Positions 61,275 to 64,000 of a DNA stretch of 64,000 nt are shown piece after piece. Location of the stretch: assembly GCA_965284565.1 (NCBI GenBank), contig OZ260100.1, positions 1,922,001-1,986,000 of the forward strand, in the 5' to 3' direction. The notes beneath the pieces are model-generated. The model was not told the DNA's origin, searched no databases, and was given only the letters and a program-made list of their open reading frames with translations. Origin of the DNA: BRH-c54 sp965284565. Lineage in GTDB: Bacteria > Bacteroidota > Bacteroidia > Flavobacteriales_E > Vicingaceae. Made by a program: the position numbers and the translations under genes. Position 1 is the first letter of the stretch. The number at the start of each line of letters is the position of its first letter.

Positions 61275-61327
61275 GTTTGAAGTTTGAGGTTGAAAAAACT
61301 TCAAACCTCAAACTTCAAACTTCAAAC
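61275..61327 (+). repeat. TTCAAAC hairpin repeat between rpsM and rpsK
   Basis: The left arm GTTTGAAGTTTGAGGTTGAA (61275-61294) pairs with the right arm 61300-61320 with a single bulged base and a 5-nt loop; one more TTCAAAC follows to 61327. There is no T-run. A related one-sided copy is at 22013-22041. It looks like an inserted interspersed repeat lying within the ribosomal transcript. Confidence 0.75.
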
Positions 61328-61335
61328 AAATAAAA

Positions 61336-61722
61336 ATGGCAAAGTCAAACGTTAAAAAGAAGAAAAAAGTAAATGTTGAAGCTTATGGAGAGGCACATAT
61401 TCATGCGTCTTTCAACAATATTATCATTAGCTTAACGAATACTAACGGACAAGTTATTTCTTGGTCATCTGCTGGTAAAATGGGTTTTAAGGGGTCTAAA
61501 AAGAATACTCCTTATGCTGCTCAATTAGCTGCGGCAGATTGTGCTAAAGAAGCTTATGAGTACGGATTAAGAAAAGCTAAGGTTTTTGTTAAAGGTCCTG
61601 GAGCTGGAAGAGAATCTGCAATTAGAACACTACACAATAGTGGTATTGTTGTAACTGAAATAGTAGATATTACTCCATTACCTCATAATGGATGTCGTCC
61701 TCCAAAAAGAAGAAGAGTATAA
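61336..61722 (+). CDS. rpsK: 30S ribosomal protein S11
   Basis: The 128-aa platform protein has HIHASFNNIIISLTNTNGQVISWSSAGKMGFKG in outline and the TPLPHNGCRPPKRRRV end. It starts 8 bp after the hairpin repeat. A 98-bp structured gap separates it from rpsD. Confidence 0.98.
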   Translation: MAKSNVKKKKKVNVEAYGEAHIHASFNNIIISLTNTNGQVISWSSAGKMGFKGSKKNTPYAAQLAAADCAKEAYEYGLRKAKVFVKGPGAGRESAIRTLHNSGIVVTEIVDITPLPHNGCRPPKRRRV

Positions 61723-61732
61723 TAAAAAAGCT

Positions 61733-61787
61733 TAAGAACATAATTAATTATCGAAGGATATTGACCTTAATTCATAATTAGTTCTTA
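61733..61787 (+). promoter_or_regulatory. structured leader upstream of rpsD
   Basis: Outer stem TAAGAAC (61733-61739)/GTTCTTA (61781-61787), bulge A61740, middle stem TAATTA/TAATTA (61741-61746/61775-61780) and apical AAGG/CCTT (61754-61757/61765-61768) form an elongated hairpin. It ends 33 bp before the rpsD ATG. S4 controls alpha operons by binding structured mRNA in other bacteria, so an S4 target here is plausible but inferred from position. Confidence 0.5.
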
Positions 61788-61820
61788 TTAAATATTAATA
61801 ACAATAAATAATTAAATAAA

Positions 61821-62429
61821 ATGGCAAGATACAGAGGTCCCAAGTCGAAAATCTCTAGAAAATTTAGAGAACCAATTTTTGGTCCAGACAAGGTTTTAGA
61901 AAGAAAAAATTACCCTCCAGGACAACATGGTCCTAACAAAAGAAGAGGAAAACAATCTGAATACGCAATTCAGTTAGCAGAAAAACAAAAAGCTAAGTAC
62001 ACTTACGGTATATTAGAAAAACAATTTGCTAATATTTTTGAAAAAGCGTCAAGAAAAACTGGTATTACTGGTGAATTATTACTTCAGTTTTGTGAATTAA
62101 GATTAGATAACATCGTTTACAGATTAGGTATAGCTCCAACAAGAAGTGCTGCCAGACAATTGGTAAGTCACAGACATATTACTGTTAATGGAAGTTTAGT
62201 TAACATCCCATCATACACACTTAAGGAAGGTGATGTTATTGGAGTTAGAGAAAAATCTAAATCACTAGAATCAGTTTCTGCTTCATTAGCTGCTAATTCT
62301 GCTACTAAGCATGAATGGTTAAATTGGGATGGAAGTCAAATGTCAGGAACTGTAATTAACCTACCGGAACGTCAACAAATTCCGGAAAATATAAAAGAAC
62401 AATTAATAGTAGAGCTTTACTCTAAATAA
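61821..62429 (+). CDS. rpsD: 30S ribosomal protein S4
   Basis: The 202-aa assembly initiator binds the 5' domain of 16S rRNA; in E. coli it also represses the alpha operon. RYRGPKSKISRKFREPIFG, YPPGQHGPNKRRGKQSEY, and the S4 RNA-binding domain LDNIVYRLGIAPTRSAARQLVSHRHITVNG in outline are visible. No zinc cysteines are present. A structured leader precedes it. Confidence 0.98.
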   Translation: MARYRGPKSKISRKFREPIFGPDKVLERKNYPPGQHGPNKRRGKQSEYAIQLAEKQKAKYTYGILEKQFANIFEKASRKTGITGELLLQFCELRLDNIVYRLGIAPTRSAARQLVSHRHITVNGSLVNIPSYTLKEGDVIGVREKSKSLESVSASLAANSATKHEWLNWDGSQMSGTVINLPERQQIPENIKEQLIVELYSK

Positions 62430-62448
62430 ACTTTAAACATATAGAATT

Positions 62449-63441
62449 ATGGCAATTATAGATCTCCAAAAACCTGATAAAGTAATCATGAATAGTTCAG
62501 ACGACTTTTTTGGATCGTTTGAATTCAGACCTTTAGAACCAGGTTATGGTATAACAGTAGGTAATGCACTTAGAAGAGTATTATTAAACTCTTTACAAGG
62601 TTTTGCTATCACCTCTGTTAAGATTGAAGGCGTTGATCATGAGTTTTCTGCAATTAAAGGTATTGTAGAAGATGTATCTCAAATAATATTAAATTTAAAA
62701 CAAGTTCGTTTTAAACAACAAATTGAAGATATTGATAACGAAAAGTTAATAGTTACTGTTAGTGGTCAAGAACAACTTACTGCTGGCGATATTGGTAAAT
62801 TTACTTCAGCTTTCCAAGTGTTAAATACAGATTTAGTTATCTGTAACATGGAAAAATCTGTTAAATTTCAAATGGAAATTACTATTAATAAAGGTAGAGG
62901 TTACAAGCCATCTGAAGAAAATAAACCTGCAGATGCTAGTTTCGGTTCTATTTCAATAGATTCTATTCATACTCCGATTAGAAACGTAAAATATTTCGTT
63001 GAAAATTATAGAGTAGGACAAAAAACGGATTACGAAAAATTAATTATTGATATTACTACTGATGGTTCTATTCATCCTAAAGATGCTTTAAAAGAAGCAG
63101 CTAAAGTGTTAATTTATCACTTTATGCTTTTCTCTGATGAAAGAATTACATTAGACTCTCCAGAAAGCTCTTCTATTGAAGAATTTGATGAAGACTCTTT
63201 ACATATGAGACAGTTATTAAAAACTAAATTAGTGGATATGGATTTATCGGTAAGAGCACTAAATTGTTTAAAAGCTGCTGATGTGGATACTTTAGGAGAT
63301 TTAGTATCTTTCAATAAAAATGATTTGTTAAAGTTCAGAAATTTCGGTAAAAAATCTTTAACCGAATTGGATGAATTAGTAGAAAGCAAAGGCCTTACAT
63401 TTGGAATGAATGTAGCTGCCTATAAATTAGATAAGGAGTAA
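62449..63441 (+). CDS. rpoA: RNA polymerase alpha subunit
   Basis: The 330-aa subunit has the dimerising N-terminal domain (FEFRPLEPGYGITVGNALRRVLLNSL in outline, RIG-type EGVDHEFSAIKGIVEDV) and the C-terminal domain (residues 255-325, SVRALNCLKAADVDTLGDLVSFNKNDLLKFRNFGKKSL in outline) which contacts activators. A class I Crp/Fnr activator such as the hybrid regulator of this window would act through that domain. rplQ follows after 6 bp. Confidence 0.98.
   Translation: MAIIDLQKPDKVIMNSSDDFFGSFEFRPLEPGYGITVGNALRRVLLNSLQGFAITSVKIEGVDHEFSAIKGIVEDVSQIILNLKQVRFKQQIEDIDNEKLIVTVSGQEQLTAGDIGKFTSAFQVLNTDLVICNMEKSVKFQMEITINKGRGYKPSEENKPADASFGSISIDSIHTPIRNVKYFVENYRVGQKTDYEKLIIDITTDGSIHPKDALKEAAKVLIYHFMLFSDERITLDSPESSSIEEFDEDSLHMRQLLKTKLVDMDLSVRALNCLKAADVDTLGDLVSFNKNDLLKFRNFGKKSLTELDELVESKGLTFGMNVAAYKLDKE
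63433..63438 (+). promoter_or_regulatory. Shine-Dalgarno site of rplQ
   Basis: AAGGAG lies in the last codons of rpoA, 9 bases before the rplQ ATG at 63448. It is the third clear site in the cluster, after those of rplD and rplE. Confidence 0.6.
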
Positions 63442-63447
63442 TTAGTT

Positions 63448-64000
63448 ATGAGACACGGTAAAAAAATTAATCACTTAAGCAGACAAGCACCACATAGAAA
63501 AGCTATGTTGGCAAATATGGCATGTTCTCTTATTCAACATAAAAGAGTAAGCACAACTGTTGCTAAGGCAAAAGCTTTACAAAAGTATATTGAGCCTATC
63601 ATTACAAAATCTAAAACTGACTCAACTCACTCAAGAAGAATTGTGTTTAGTTACCTAAAAAGTAAAGAAGCTGTAACTGAACTTTTCAGAGAAGTTTCTA
63701 CAAAAGTAATGGAAAGACCAGGTGGATACACAAGAATCCTTAAAACTGGTTTTAGATTAGGTGATAACGCTCAAATGTGTTTTATTGAATTAGTTGATTA
63801 CAATGAAAACATGTTAAAAGATGGCGGAGCTAAAAAATCTTCATCTAGAAGAAGAAGAGGTGGAGCCAAAAAAGCAACTGAAACTACTACTGAAGTTAAA
63901 GCTGAAGAAACAGTAGTTGAAGAACCTAAAAAAGTTGAAGATGTTGTAGAAGAAACTAAAGCTGAAGAAACTAAGGTTGAAGAAACTAAGGCAGCTAAAG
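63448..64000 (+). CDS. rplQ: 50S ribosomal protein L17, 3' end outside window
   Basis: ATG 63448 opens a frame that runs to the window end without a stop. Residues 1-115 are normal L17 (MRHGKKINHLSRQAPHRKAM, GGYTRILKTGFRLGDNAQMCFIELVDYN in outline). After that comes a basic patch SSSRRRRGG and a long Lys/Glu/Val/Thr-rich repeated tail (KAEET-like units) still going at the edge. Such tails occur on L17 in Bacteroidota. It closes the alpha group. Confidence 0.95.
   Translation, partial: MRHGKKINHLSRQAPHRKAMLANMACSLIQHKRVSTTVAKAKALQKYIEPIITKSKTDSTHSRRIVFSYLKSKEAVTELFREVSTKVMERPGGYTRILKTGFRLGDNAQMCFIELVDYNENMLKDGGAKKSSSRRRRGGAKKATETTTEVKAEETVVEEPKKVEDVVEETKAEETKVEETKAAK

Overview
The window is AT-rich chromosomal DNA from a member of the Bacteroidota, most likely a free-living flavobacterium (order Flavobacteriales). 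The signs are type IX secretion C-terminal domains on several large exoproteins, a PorZ-like secretion component, promoters of the TTG-N18/19-TAnnTTTG type, few Shine-Dalgarno sequences, and the gene content of the ribosomal cluster. No rRNA, insertion sequence, prophage or CRISPR array was seen.

Layout. 1-1.1 kb: the end of an alpha/beta hydrolase gene, then tRNA-Gly(GCC) and tRNA-Leu(UAA) with their own promoter and a two-way terminator. 1.2-8.8 kb: a stress and envelope island. It holds a 50-aa Lmo0937-like membrane protein, CsbD, an AI-2E-type exporter, an unknown protein, a YqjE/holin-like protein, YtxH, a DUF748/AsmA-like protein, a short baeRF-like protein, a response regulator fused to a Crp/Fnr module, a PAS histidine kinase and a coiled-coil lipoprotein. 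8.9-16 kb: a secreted PKD protein, a small exported protein, an orphan LuxR-type regulator, aconitase and a sodium/solute symporter. 16-22 kb: a MarR-controlled RND efflux operon. 22-37 kb: housekeeping and envelope genes (NlpC/P60 lipoprotein, SDR, LRR lipoprotein, DgkA, RecO, PorZ, TrxB, YraN, DnaJ, GrpE, TlpA-like, MurA, DUF4290, UvrD/PcrA). 37-46 kb: three large exported proteins (subtilisin-like protease, collagen-like/S74 tail-fibre-like protein, CHU_C repeat protein). 46-64 kb: one unbroken str-S10-spc-alpha ribosomal cluster from rpsL to rplQ, running off the window end.

The most interesting signal is in the stress island. Four transcription units each carry an FNR-like palindrome TTGAT-N4-ATCAA whose near edge lies 44-45 bp upstream of a TAnnTTTG-like -7 element, and none of the four has the usual -33 TTG. 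This places the palindrome near -62, the class I activator position of Crp/Fnr proteins. The island encodes a matching candidate regulator: a receiver domain fused to a Crp/Fnr domain whose recognition helix keeps the E..(S/T)R pattern of FNR. Its partner PAS kinase is the gene just upstream. The window therefore seems to hold a complete regulon: kinase, hybrid regulator, operator code and target operons.

Other points of note are a MurA with Asp in place of the catalytic Cys, a DnaJ with one zinc site, a MarR operator lying over the -7 element of its own promoter, hairpins inside the ribosomal cluster (one just before rpsD), isolated strong Shine-Dalgarno sites before rplD, rplE and rplQ, and a shared extended promoter for the tRNA pair and the rpsL cluster.
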